This document shows, one piece after another, positions 1-9,300 of a DNA stretch of 64,000 bases. The notes under the pieces are model-generated. The model had not been told where the DNA came from. It was given only the letters and a program-made list of their open reading frames with translations, and did no database searches. The position numbers were made by a program, and so were the translations under genes. The DNA is from Rothia mucilaginosa ATCC 25296 (GTDB lineage Bacteria; Actinomycetota; Actinomycetes; Actinomycetales; Micrococcaceae), in the NCBI RefSeq assembly GCF_000175615.1, contig NZ_ACVO01000025.1:10-64009 (forward strand), given 5' to 3'. The first letter of the stretch is position 1, and every line of letters begins with the position of its first letter.

Positions 1-48
1 GGCTTTTACGTTAGTTCTTACGCCGGTTGAGGCGCTAGTGTTTTGACG

Positions 49-882
49 CTAGTTCTTCCACCAGGAATCAAAAATCGTCACCGGAGTAGTGCGCTTATGG
101 CGGCTACGCAGGTAAATCTGCTCCAGCTTTGCAGCTGCCGCCTCGTCGATTTCCTTACCCTCCAGGTAGTCATCAATCTGCGGGTAGGTCAGACCCAGCT
201 CATCCTCATCGGTACGGCCGGGCACGCCGTCCAGCAGGTCAGCCGTCGGCGGCTTAGCCCACAGACGCTCAGACGCACCCAAAACACGCAGCAGCAGCTG
301 GTTCTGGCGCTTATTCAGACCAGCCAGCGGCAGCAGGTCAGCGCCGCCGTCACCGAACTTCGTGAAGAAACCCGTAATGGACTCCGCCGCATGGTCGGTA
401 CCCACCACCAGGTAGCCGGGGCCGCCAGCAATCGCGTACTGGGCGATCATGCGGGCGCGCGCCTTCACATTACCCTTGTTGAAGTCGCTGATCTGCTCGC
501 CGGTTGCGTCAGTGTAGGCGGTGTCGAAACCGTCGACAGCCTCCGCAATGTTGAAGGTCAGGGAGCGGGTGGGCTGGATGAAACGCAGCGCCTCCTGCGC
601 GTCCTCTTCGTCGTGCTGCACACGGTAGGGCAGGCGCACCGCCACGAACTCGGTGGTGCGGCCGCGCTCATTGAGGCGGTCCACCGCCAGCTGGCAGAGG
701 CGACCCGCCAGGGTGGAGTCAATGCCGCCGCTGATGCCCAGTACCAGGCCGCGACTTCCGGTGGCTTCCAGGTAGTCGCAGATGAACTGGATGCGGCGCT
801 CCACTTCTTCGCGTGCCTGCTCTTCGGTCATGTTGGGCTTGACGCCCATTTCACGGATGATCTGTGCCTGTAATTCACGCAT
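49..882 (-). CDS. nadE: NH3-dependent NAD(+) synthetase
   Basis: This enzyme amidates nicotinic acid adenine dinucleotide to NAD+ using ATP and ammonia, the last step of NAD synthesis in the cytosol. The 277-residue protein is the normal length for the ammonia-dependent form and has no N-terminal glutaminase domain. The ATP-pyrophosphatase P-loop SGGIDST lies near residue 52. Downstream are the family signatures GTDHAAE and FFTKFGDGGAD and a C-terminal KRTTP. The ATG start at 882 gives the usual N-terminus MRELQAQII. The first 16 bases of the gene and 15 bases upstream recur about 970 bp away at 1836-1866. The family call is firm. Confidence 0.96.
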   Translation of the reverse strand: MRELQAQIIREMGVKPNMTEEQAREEVERRIQFICDYLEATGSRGLVLGISGGIDSTLAGRLCQLAVDRLNERGRTTEFVAVRLPYRVQHDEEDAQEALRFIQPTRSLTFNIAEAVDGFDTAYTDATGEQISDFNKGNVKARARMIAQYAIAGGPGYLVVGTDHAAESITGFFTKFGDGGADLLPLAGLNKRQNQLLLRVLGASERLWAKPPTADLLDGVPGRTDEDELGLTYPQIDDYLEGKEIDEAAAAKLEQIYLRSRHKRTTPVTIFDSWWKN

Positions 883-897
883 GACTTAAGTGTACGC
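867..897. repeat. Direct repeat, nadE-start copy 1
   Basis: These 31 bases cover the nadE start codon and its upstream flank. They recur at 1836-1866 with only two mismatches, in the same orientation. The block between the copies is AT-rich and holds a gene unlike its neighbours, so the repeats may mark an insertion boundary. Confidence 0.7.
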
Positions 898-1010
898 TCC
901 ACCTTATAGCCCGTGCGGTGAACCGCCGAGGGAAGCAAGGTAGTGTTCCACACGGTGCGTTCAGACCCGCCCGCGCTAACTAGCCCACCTCGGGCAGGGT
1001 GAGGCAAGCA

Positions 1011-1052
1011 AATACCCCCGGCAGACGCGTACAGCATCCGCCGGGGGTATTT
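1011..1052 (-). terminator. Intrinsic terminator of the 1120-1518 gene
   Basis: A 12-bp arm AATACCCCCGGC at 1011-1022 pairs with GCCGGGGGTATT at 1040-1051. It lies about 70 nt past the stop of the minus-strand gene at 1120 and would separate it from nadE. The minus-strand tail is only moderately T-rich. Confidence 0.6.
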
Positions 1053-1119
1053 AGCTAGAATGAGAATGGCGTCAAAAAATAAATTACATCCCTAATAGTA
1101 TTAAATCATTTTAGGTGTA

Positions 1120-1518
1120 TTAATTTTTTCGACGATCTTCCTTGCGGGAGATTTTTTCGATTGACGCCTCTATATTATTTTTTTTATAGTTAAGCCACCA
1201 AAGGCTAAACATTCCGCTAATAGTATTTTTGCCAATATCGACAATACTTGGAAGTCCTTGGTCTTTGAGGGATTTTTCAATCTCTTCATGTGAATAACCC
1301 TGTTCTTTCATGATTTCAACAAGGCTACTAGCTTCGGCGTGAGGCCCAGAAATCATTGGGTGGTGATCAATCTTGTTCTGTATGTCAACAAGCTCGTCGT
1401 AGAGGGCTTCTTTATTTTTTGCCATGAGTATCAACGCCCCAACGAAGATTGGAAAAAATATTAGACATAATTTCCTCCTAATAATAAATCGAAAAATTAA
1501 CGGTGTGTTGTGTTTCAT
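1120..1518 (-). CDS. AT-rich hypothetical protein, possible frameshift near the start
   Basis: I do not recognise this protein. The open frame gives 132 residues: a hydrophobic N-terminal stretch, then a charged, probably helical part starting at MAKNKEAL. The only strong Shine-Dalgarno (AGGAGG) is followed by an ATG at 1468 in a different frame, reading MSNIF and then 18 residues in all. A run of six T's lies four codons in. With one T fewer, that ATG would read directly into this frame as MSNIFPIFVGALILMAKN. The real start is therefore either 1468 after a frameshift, or the weak internal ATG at 1425. Base composition is much more AT-rich than the neighbours, suggesting transfer. Confidence 0.45.
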   Translation of the reverse strand: MKHNTPLIFRFIIRRKLCLIFFPIFVGALILMAKNKEALYDELVDIQNKIDHHPMISGPHAEASSLVEIMKEQGYSHEEIEKSLKDQGLPSIVDIGKNTISGMFSLWWLNYKKNNIEASIEKISRKEDRRKN

Positions 1519-1710
1519 AGATTAGCAGATTTGGAGTGGATTAATCCAGGAAAAATACTGTTGAAAATATCACATATTGCACTACATTGAAATATGTTTG
1601 ATTTTGTGCTTTTCTGTGGTTTTTATGAAATATTTTCATAAAAATTACTTGGGTTTATGTGGGTTTTAAGGACTTGTGGTGTTTACCGGGGTATTTCTTT
1701 CGAAGGAATA

Positions 1711-1851
1711 TCAGTGGCTTAGATTTTCAAAGACGCTCTCATAGCGATCAACGAAGTCCGCCGCCGCGTTCAGAAGCTCCTCCTGATCGAGGACATCCTG
1801 GGCAGCTGACAGCGTCTCATCCTCGCCGTTCTGAACCTGTAATTCACGCAT
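1711..1851 (-). pseudogene. Short ORF fused to a nadE-like start
   Basis: This 46-codon frame begins MRELQ, exactly as nadE does, because it starts inside the second copy of the nadE 5' repeat. It then diverges into an acidic sequence with no family I recognise, ending FENLSH. It is probably a remnant of a different gene or a hybrid made when the intervening segment arrived. It lacks a clear ribosome binding site of its own. Confidence 0.35.
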
Positions 1852-1866
1852 AACTTAAGTCTACGC
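1836..1866. repeat. Direct repeat, nadE-start copy 2
   Basis: This is the second copy of the 31-base sequence at 867-897, with 29 of 31 bases identical. It includes an ATG in the same position as the nadE start codon. Confidence 0.7.
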
Positions 1867-1883
1867 CGCAGGCATAACAGCCC

Positions 1884-1929
1884 ACAGAAAAGGCCGTGCC
1901 GGGGCAGAAAACTCCACCCCGACACGGCC
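1884..1929 (-). terminator. Terminator of subtilase 1
   Basis: Arms GGCCGTGCCGGGG (1892-1904) and CCCCGACACGGCC (1917-1929) form a 13-bp stem with one mismatch. On the minus strand the stem is followed by a TTTT tract. It lies just after the stop codon at 1947. Confidence 0.8.
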
Positions 1930-1946
1930 CTCACATCCGCATCCGA

Positions 1947-4900
1947 CTAGCGGTTATTCAGCACACGCACGTTATAGCGGTGCAAGAACGCCGCCATCGC
2001 GCCACGCTCAATCGGCTGAACCGGACGGAACGAACCATCCGCCCAACCCGTCGTAATACGCTGCTCAGCCAACCACGAAATCTCACGATAGAACTGGCTA
2101 CCGGCCGCCACGTCACTAAACGGCGATGCCGCAGGAGCCGAATACGCCGGCGAACCCGCAAAACGGTAGAAGAACGCCGCCATAGCGTCACGGTTCACCG
2201 CAGCATTCGGACGGAACGTACCATCCGACCAGCCGGTCGTAATACCGCGAGCGCGCATCCACTCAATCTCCTTGTAGAACGGGTGGTCACGCGGCACATC
2301 CTTAAAGCTCGGGGTGCTCGGTGCAGTGAACTGCGGCGAACCAGCCATACGGTAGAAGAACGCCGCCATAGCGCCGCGCTCCACCGAGCCGTTCGGGCGG
2401 AACGTGCCGTCCGGGTAGCCGGTCGTAATACGACGCTGAGCCAGCCAGTTAATGTCATTCACGAACGGGTAATCCGCCGGAACATCCGTAAAGTGCGCGC
2501 TCGCGGCGGTAGCCTCAGAGTTCGACGAGACACGCAGAACCTGTGCGCGCTCACCCGCAGCCCCATTTACGCCGGACAGGTCGCCGGTCGCGTTGTGCAT
2601 GTGCAGGAACAGTGCAGAAACGTTCTTCGCGTCGCCGTTACGGTGTGCCACCAGCTGAGTCTCCGGTGCATCCACGAACAGGTTCGGCACGCCCGCCGAA
2701 TCGCCGCTGAACCACAGCTTCGGCGCCGCATAGTTGAACACCACCGAATCAGTCGTATCAACCACGGTCGTCGCGGAGAACGCGCTAGAAGTGGTCACCG
2801 AGTACGAAATCTCAGTGGACTCGGCGTCCGGGTCCAGACCCAGAACGTTTAGCGGAACAGTCATCACCAGAGTGTTCGAATCCATGATGTTGGTGTCCGT
2901 ATCACCCCAGGTGCCGTTCAGCGGATACAGGGCGTTCTCAATGGCCTGCCACTTGCCGTTGCTGCGCTTAGAAACCTTCACCAGCGGGTAGTCCAGGCCC
3001 TTCTCACGCACCGTCTGCAGGCGGTAGTCGCTCGTGCCGTCCTTGTTGGTGTCAACGAACACGTAGTAGGTGCCGCGCGGGGTCACCTCCTGCCAGTTAC
3101 CCCAGGTGGAAATACCGAAGGACAGGCGCGCCTCGGAGGTGTCCGCACCGGCAGCCTTCAACGCCGCCACGTTCGAGGCGGCACCCACGTACTGCAGGTC
3201 CATGCGGGAATCCGAACCCACACCCAGCTTCGCGGTCGGGATGCGCGGGCTCGAAGCGCCCAGCTCAAAAGCACCCAGCAGGGAGCGGTAACCGCCCTGA
3301 TCCACCGCGGTACCCTGCAGGGTCAGGGTCTGCTCGGTCGCGCCGGAACCCTCCGCATCGAAGGCGATATCGGAGCCAGCCACACGCATCGCGGAGACAG
3401 GCTTCGGTGCCACATGCAGCGGCATGCGCAGGGTTTTCACCGCAGCCGAAGAGTCAGCATCGGTCAGGATCAGGCGGCCCGAAGCGCTCGCAATGTACTG
3501 GCGGGCACCCGAAATGGTCACCGTACCGGTCGAGTAGTTCACCGAATCCTGGTTCGGGTACATGGACGGGTCGCGGGTCTTCTCCAGCTTCGACGGATCA
3601 ATGCGCACCGTCACGGTGAACGTTGCCTTCTGGCCGGCACCCACAGACACGGACTGCGGGTAGGAGAACTCCACACCCGGGATGCTCGTGCTGCCCTCAT
3701 AGTTCAGGGCATAGGTGTGCGCCACCGAGTCGGTGTTCTCAACGCTCACGCGGTGCTGCAGGGTCTGCACACCGGCGTTCGGGGTGTACTCGAGCACGCC
3801 GAAAGTGTCCGAAACCTGTTCGGGGCGTGCCGCGTTGAACAGCATGACGCGGTCAGCTACCGCCGCACGCGTGTTGATGCGGCCGGTACCCACGCGGTCC
3901 ACCGCGTAGGGGTTGCCCCAGGCGTCCTGCATGTGGTGGTCGGCGGTGTTCATGATGACGGTCTTAAGCATGCGCGGACCGTACTCCGGGTGCGCCTGCA
4001 TGATCAGCGCCGCAACACCGGCAACAAACGGCGTGGACATGGACGTACCGGTCTTCACGCTCGAACCGGTGCCGCTACCAACCTCGATAGAGGAAATGTT
4101 CGTGCCCGGTGCCGCAACGTCCGGCTTGGTGATGCCGTGCGAGCCGTGCAGGCCGCGCGCGGTGGAGGTGTTCGCCTGATCCAGCTTGCCGTTGGGCACG
4201 CGGATCGAATCGCGCAGGTTCTCACCGAGCTGCAGGGTCAGCTCACCCGAATCAATCTGCACGGAAAGGCGCTCCACCTGGCTCTTTGCCAGGCGCACGC
4301 CCGGAATGGAGGAGTTACCGCCGATAGCGGTGTCACCGACCTCAGTGTTCGAGGTGAGCACTACGCCGGTTGCGCCAGCCGCCTGCAGGTTGTCGAAGCG
4401 TACCTTCGAACCGCAGGGTGCGGTGCCGTCAGCGTCCGCCCAGTCGATGAGGGCCCACTTGCCCTTCAGCGCTGCGGCTTCCTCTTCGGTGAATGCCTCG
4501 CAGGCGTAGCGGTTGCGGGAGGCGGCACGCACCACAGTGCCGCGCAGCTGATCCTCGGTCGCCTTCGAGTAGTCGAAGCTCACCGAGTAGTCACCGTAGG
4601 TGTCTGCCTCGTTCGCGGGGGCGAGAATCTTCACGCGGTCCACCAGCTGGGTCGAGCCGATGGAGTTCGCCACGGTCAGGCCGTAGGCGCTGGTGCCGGG
4701 GCCGCCCGAGTTGGAGTAGGTGTCGCCCACGGCGTTGTAGTTGTTGGCGTTACCCGCCGCGACCACGGAGAGGATACCCTCGCGGTAGAGGGAACCGACC
4801 GCGTAGTTCACGGTCTCATCGAACACGCCGAACTCGTTGCCGAGCGACAGGTTCGCGATGTCGGCGCGGTCGGAGAAGTCGCCGTCGTCGTTGGGGTCGA

Positions 4901-5987
4901 GCACACGGTCCAGGCCCTTGGGGACGAACGCGGTGGTGCCCTTACAACCGAAAATGCGCAGGCCAATCAGCTGGGCGTCCGGCGCGGAGCCGGGGCCGAT
5001 CTTCATGTCCTTGAGCTGCTCTTCGGTGAGCTTGGAGTAGTCGCCGTGGAAGGTGCTGCCGTCCGCGTTCACACCGTAACCTGCCGCGGTGCCCGCCACG
5101 TGGCTACCGTGGCCGCCGCAGTCGAGCGGGTTGTTATCCGGGTGGGGAGTGGAGGTTTCCTTCTTACCGGAGTTGTAATCGTCACCGACCAGGTCGTAGC
5201 CGCCAAGGAACTTCTTCGGATCGTAGGTGCCCTCGGGAATCGTGTCGGAAGCCTTCGCCTTATCGAAGGCTTCCTGCGTGCCGGGGCCACCCAAATCGGC
5301 GTGCGTGTAGTCGATACCGGTATCGAGCACGACAATCTTCACGCCCTTGCCGGTGTAGCCGGTGGAGGCGGGGTTCGCCGGGCTCTTTGCCCACACGGAG
5401 AGCGTGTCCGTATCAATGAGGGTGCCGCTGTTCTGCGGTGCCATGTCCTCAATGATGCTGATGCGTTCCACATCGTCGCGGTTTGCGAGCGCACGAATCT
5501 GCTCGACGTTACCGTAGAGCGCCACGCCGCGCATCGTGTTGTGGGTGGTGTACAGGACCTGCGCGCCGGATTCCTTCGCCGCGGAGGCGCCCTGCTGCTG
5601 CACGCTGGCGCGGATTGCCTGCACCTGTGCTTGCGCGTTGACGGGTGCCTGCGCGCGGGAGCGGACCGCGTCCGGCTGGGTCTGGGCGTATGCGCCCTGA
5701 CCCTTGAATCGGACGAACACGGCGCGTTCGCCGGTGGCGCCGTCCAGGCTGGGGGAGAGAACTTCGTTGTTGTTCTCGCCGGTGCCGGTGTTCTGGTGGG
5801 GTGCATCCCGGTCTGCGCCGCGTACTACGCCCGGTGCCGCGTAGGCGGCGGTACCAAACGGCAGGGCGGTCAGCCCGAGGGTGAGCCCCAGGGTGAGTGC
5901 GCCGCAGCTGCGTGCCAGCTGCTTGAGGCGGCCCGGCTGTGTGTGCCGGGCGGCTCGCGCGGGGGTAGCTTCAGGGAAGGTTGCCAC
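1947..5987 (-). CDS. Secreted subtilisin-like serine protease with SLH repeats (copy 1)
   Basis: A predicted extracellular S8 protease held at the cell surface. The 1346-residue protein has a signal peptide ending near residue 51 (AAYA-AP), an inhibitor-like propeptide (about 85-180), then the catalytic domain. The triad is Asp222 (LDTGIDYTHAD), His293 (GGHGSHVAGT) and Ser649 (GTSMSTP), with the oxyanion Asn in AAGN near 413. A PA-like insert occupies about 480-590, and Fn3-like and beta-rich regions follow. Three SLH repeats (FTDV..., GYPDGTFRP, AMAAFFYR) fill about 1170-1340. The start is GTG, 6 nt after AAAGGAG. Two close paralogs lie directly upstream on the same strand. Rothia subtilases are known for degrading gluten peptides; that this copy does so is inference. 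Confidence 0.93.
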   Translation of the reverse strand: MATFPEATPARAARHTQPGRLKQLARSCGALTLGLTLGLTALPFGTAAYAAPGVVRGADRDAPHQNTGTGENNNEVLSPSLDGATGERAVFVRFKGQGAYAQTQPDAVRSRAQAPVNAQAQVQAIRASVQQQGASAAKESGAQVLYTTHNTMRGVALYGNVEQIRALANRDDVERISIIEDMAPQNSGTLIDTDTLSVWAKSPANPASTGYTGKGVKIVVLDTGIDYTHADLGGPGTQEAFDKAKASDTIPEGTYDPKKFLGGYDLVGDDYNSGKKETSTPHPDNNPLDCGGHGSHVAGTAAGYGVNADGSTFHGDYSKLTEEQLKDMKIGPGSAPDAQLIGLRIFGCKGTTAFVPKGLDRVLDPNDDGDFSDRADIANLSLGNEFGVFDETVNYAVGSLYREGILSVVAAGNANNYNAVGDTYSNSGGPGTSAYGLTVANSIGSTQLVDRVKILAPANEADTYGDYSVSFDYSKATEDQLRGTVVRAASRNRYACEAFTEEEAAALKGKWALIDWADADGTAPCGSKVRFDNLQAAGATGVVLTSNTEVGDTAIGGNSSIPGVRLAKSQVERLSVQIDSGELTLQLGENLRDSIRVPNGKLDQANTSTARGLHGSHGITKPDVAAPGTNISSIEVGSGTGSSVKTGTSMSTPFVAGVAALIMQAHPEYGPRMLKTVIMNTADHHMQDAWGNPYAVDRVGTGRINTRAAVADRVMLFNAARPEQVSDTFGVLEYTPNAGVQTLQHRVSVENTDSVAHTYALNYEGSTSIPGVEFSYPQSVSVGAGQKATFTVTVRIDPSKLEKTRDPSMYPNQDSVNYSTGTVTISGARQYIASASGRLILTDADSSAAVKTLRMPLHVAPKPVSAMRVAGSDIAFDAEGSGATEQTLTLQGTAVDQGGYRSLLGAFELGASSPRIPTAKLGVGSDSRMDLQYVGAASNVAALKAAGADTSEARLSFGISTWGNWQEVTPRGTYYVFVDTNKDGTSDYRLQTVREKGLDYPLVKVSKRSNGKWQAIENALYPLNGTWGDTDTNIMDSNTLVMTVPLNVLGLDPDAESTEISYSVTTSSAFSATTVVDTTDSVVFNYAAPKLWFSGDSAGVPNLFVDAPETQLVAHRNGDAKNVSALFLHMHNATGDLSGVNGAAGERAQVLRVSSNSEATAASAHFTDVPADYPFVNDINWLAQRRITTGYPDGTFRPNGSVERGAMAAFFYRMAGSPQFTAPSTPSFKDVPRDHPFYKEIEWMRARGITTGWSDGTFRPNAAVNRDAMAAFFYRFAGSPAYSAPAASPFSDVAAGSQFYREISWLAEQRITTGWADGSFRPVQPIERGAMAAFLHRYNVRVLNNR

Positions 5988-6026
5988 TGAATGCTCCTTT
6001 TTAGTGATGGTGCGTTTCTTAGCGGT

Positions 6027-6110
6027 TTCTGCACCGAGGTTCTGCGCGGAGAGTTATACGCCGAGAGTTCTACTCGGAGAGCTGTACGGCAAGGGTTCTG
6101 CACCGAGAGT
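6027..6110. repeat. 14-bp tandem repeat, six units, in the subtilase 1 leader
   Basis: Six consecutive 14-base units begin at 6027, 6041, 6055, 6069, 6083 and 6097. They follow the pattern TCTRCnCnGAGAGT on the plus strand, with two to five differences each. The array sits 40-125 bp upstream of the GTG start of subtilase 1, inside its probable transcribed leader. Confidence 0.75.
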
Positions 6111-6288
6111 GCTACGGTGCGTCTGCACTGTGTTTCCAGTGCGCCTCCAGTGTGCCCATGCGGCGTAAACGTCAAGGTTCATGCCGATGGTGAAGAAACC
6201 TTCACTTATTGTCTCAACGATTCTTTATATAACCTAGTCAGACTCGTATTACGGAACATTACGCGTAAATAGAAAGCACCCGACCACA

Positions 6289-6338
6289 GAAAAAAGGGAG
6301 CCGCACCGCCGCAGATAAACTGCAACGGTACGGCTCCC
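6289..6338 (-). terminator. Terminator of subtilase 2
   Basis: Arms GGGAGCCGCACCG (6296-6308) and CGGTACGGCTCCC (6326-6338) form a stem with one mismatch. The minus-strand tail has six T's (6290-6295). It follows the stop of the gene ending at 6374. Confidence 0.85.
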
Positions 6339-6373
6339 TCGGTAGAACCTATAGGTTCTTAGATTCCGGAACC

Positions 6374-9300
6374 CTAGATTTCAGGGCTTTCCTTCAGCAC
6401 GCCCGTGCTGTAGCGGTACACGAACGCCGCCATAGCGTCGCGGTGCACCGGCTCTACGGGGCGGAACGAACCATCGGGCCAGCCGGTGGTGACGCCCTGC
6501 TCAGCCAGCCACGAGATCTCGCGGTAGAACTGCTTGTCGGTCGGAACGTCCGTGAAACGAGCCTGCGCGGGGGCAGTGTACTCGGGCGAACCTGCGTAAC
6601 GGTAGAAGAACGCAGCCATCGCGTCACGGTTCACCGAACCCTCCGGGCGGTAGGTGCCATCGGGCCAGCCGGTCGTGATGCCCTGAGCCTTCATCCACTC
6701 AATCTCCTTGTAGTAGGGGTGGTTGAGCGGAACATCCGAGAAGCTCGGGGTGGACGGTGCGGTGTACTGCGGCGAGCCGCTCATGCGGTAGAAGTACGCA
6801 GCCATGGTTGCGCGGTCCATGTTGTTCAGCGGACGGAAGGTGCCGTCCTGGTAGCCGCGGTCAATCTGACGGGCAGCAATCCACGTGATTTCACGGTAGA
6901 ACTGGTTATCCGCAGGAACGTCGGTGAAGCGTGCATCGTGGATGGTACGAGCCACCTTCACGACCTGCGCACGGTCGCCAGCGGCAACACCGTTAGCGGT
7001 CTTACGGCCGCTCAGGTCACCGGTCGCGTTGTGCATGTGCAGGAACAGAGCCTGACGCTCCTTGTTGTTGTTCTTGCGGTGAACGGTCAGCTGACCGCCG
7101 TCACGATCCACAAACAGGCCGGGCACACCCGACTCCTCACCGGTGAACCACACACCGGGGTTGAAGGGGGAGTACTCGATAGTCGAGGTGGTGTCCACGT
7201 AGGAGTTACCCTCGTTGTGCCAGGTGTCAGTCTGCACCGTGTACTTGATGCTCTGAGCCTTCTCCGCGGTCAGACCCAGGTCCTTCAGCGGCACACCCAG
7301 AATCATGGTGTTGGTGTCCATGATGTTGGTGTCGGTGTCGCCCCAGGCGCTGTTCAGCGGGTAGCGAGCCACCACGGTGGATGCGTTACCGGAGATGGAC
7401 CAGACCTTCACCAGCGGGTAGTCCAGACCCTTCTCGCGGGTCACCTCCAGAACGTAATCTGCGGTGGAGTCGTTGTTCGTATCAATCTGAACCTGTACCT
7501 GACGGCCCCAGTGCATGCTGTCCCAGGTGCCCCAGGTCGAAATACCGAAGAACAGAGAACCATCGTTCGGGTTCTTGCCGGCAGCCTTCAACGCCGGTGC
7601 GTCCGAGGCGGCACCCACATACTGCAGGTCAACAGACTGGTTCGACGGCAGCTTCAGCTGACCGGACGGAATGCGGTCACTGACCGCACCCAGCTCAAAC
7701 GCACCCAGCAGCGAACGGTAACCGCCCTGGTTCAGGGTCGTACCGCGCAGAGTCACCGTGGACTCCTTATCGGAAATGCCCTTGTAATCAATACGGGACG
7801 CATCAACACGCATCTTCGAGACAGGCTTCGGCGCCACGTGAATCGACTGGCGGATCGCCTCGCGACCATTCTCAGAGAAAATCAGGCGACCAGAAGCGCT
7901 CGCAATGTACTGGCGCTTACCGGCGGCCAGAGTCTTACCGGTCGTCCAATCCTGAGCAACCTGGTCGGCGCTCATCGCCGGGTCCATGGTCTTCTCCAGC
8001 TTGGACGGGTCAATACGCACGGTCACGGTCACGTTCTTACGCTCACCGGCACCCACGCTCACCTGCTGCGGGTAGGAGTACTCCACACCCGGGATGGTCG
8101 TGCTTGCCTCGTAGCTCAGAGTGTAGGTGTGAGCCTGCGAATCGGTGTTGTCCAGCACGATTTCACGCTGAACAGTCTGAATACCCGAATCGGGGGTGTA
8201 CTCCAGCACACCAAACGCGGTCGAAACACGCTCGGGGGTCTTCGCATCGTACGCGATAACCTTCGCGTCCACGGCGGCGCGAGCATTCACCATGCCCGTA
8301 CCCACACGATCCACCGCGTACTGCGCACCCTGCTCATTCTTGATCGGGGTGGACGCGCCGTTCATCAGCGCAGCCTTAATCATCTGCGGGTTGTAATCCT
8401 GATGCGCCTGCATCACCAGAGCGGCAACACCGGCAACATGCGGGGTCGCCATGGAGGTACCGGTGAAGGAAACACCCTTATTACCCGTGCCCACAGCGGC
8501 AGAGACAATCTCAGTACCCGGTGCCGCAAGGTCAGGCTTAATGAAGCCATCAGAACCGTGCTGACCGCGAGCGCTCGAGGAATTCAAATCGAAAGCGTGC
8601 GAGTGAGGACCGCGGCCCGAAGCCTTGTAGTCCAGGTTCATCTCAACGGTCACCGGACCGGCAGCCAGAGCCTTCTCCAGGTCCTTCGTTGAAGAAGCAG
8701 TCAGACGCAGACCCGGAATGGTCGCATTACCACCAATGCCGATCGTGTAGCGCTCAGCCTTACCGGCCATCACCACGCCAACACCGCCGGCAGCCTGAAC
8801 GTTATCGAAACGCACCTTCGAACCGCACGGGAACGTCAAATCGTCCTGATCCCAGTCGAAGTAAACCCACTTACCCTTCAAAGCCTTCGCCTCTTCAGCG
8901 GTGAAAGCCTCGCAAGCGTAACGGTTACGCTTCGGCGCGGCAACAACCTCGCCGCGCAGCTGATCAGCGGATGCCTTCGAATAATCGAAGTTCACCGAAT
9001 AATCACCCTGCAACCACTCCAAACCAGTCTTCGTGGTCACGCGGGCACGGTCAATCGGCTGAGTCGAACCGTAGGCGTTCGCCACCGACAGCGCCGCAGC
9101 AGCATTCGCCGGGCTACCCGAATCGGAGTAGGTGTCACCCACACCGTTGTAGTTATTGGCGTTACCGGCAGCAGCCACAGTGAACACACCCTGGCGCGCC
9201 ATCGTATTAATCATGTACGACTCAGGGTCGTCAGCCGGGGCGAACTCGCCACCGAGCGACAGGTTCACAATGTCGGCGCGGTCAGAGAAATCACCGTCAC

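Noticed and set aside
3414..5990. 858-codon open frame on the plus strand opposite subtilase 1
   Set aside because: It is the GC-biased antisense shadow of the protease. It is rich in Arg, His and Val, has no recognisable domains, and the opposite strand encodes an intact triad and SLH repeats.
6027..6110. The 14-bp repeat array as a CRISPR
   Set aside because: Units are contiguous with no spacers and are too short and variable. No cas gene is present.
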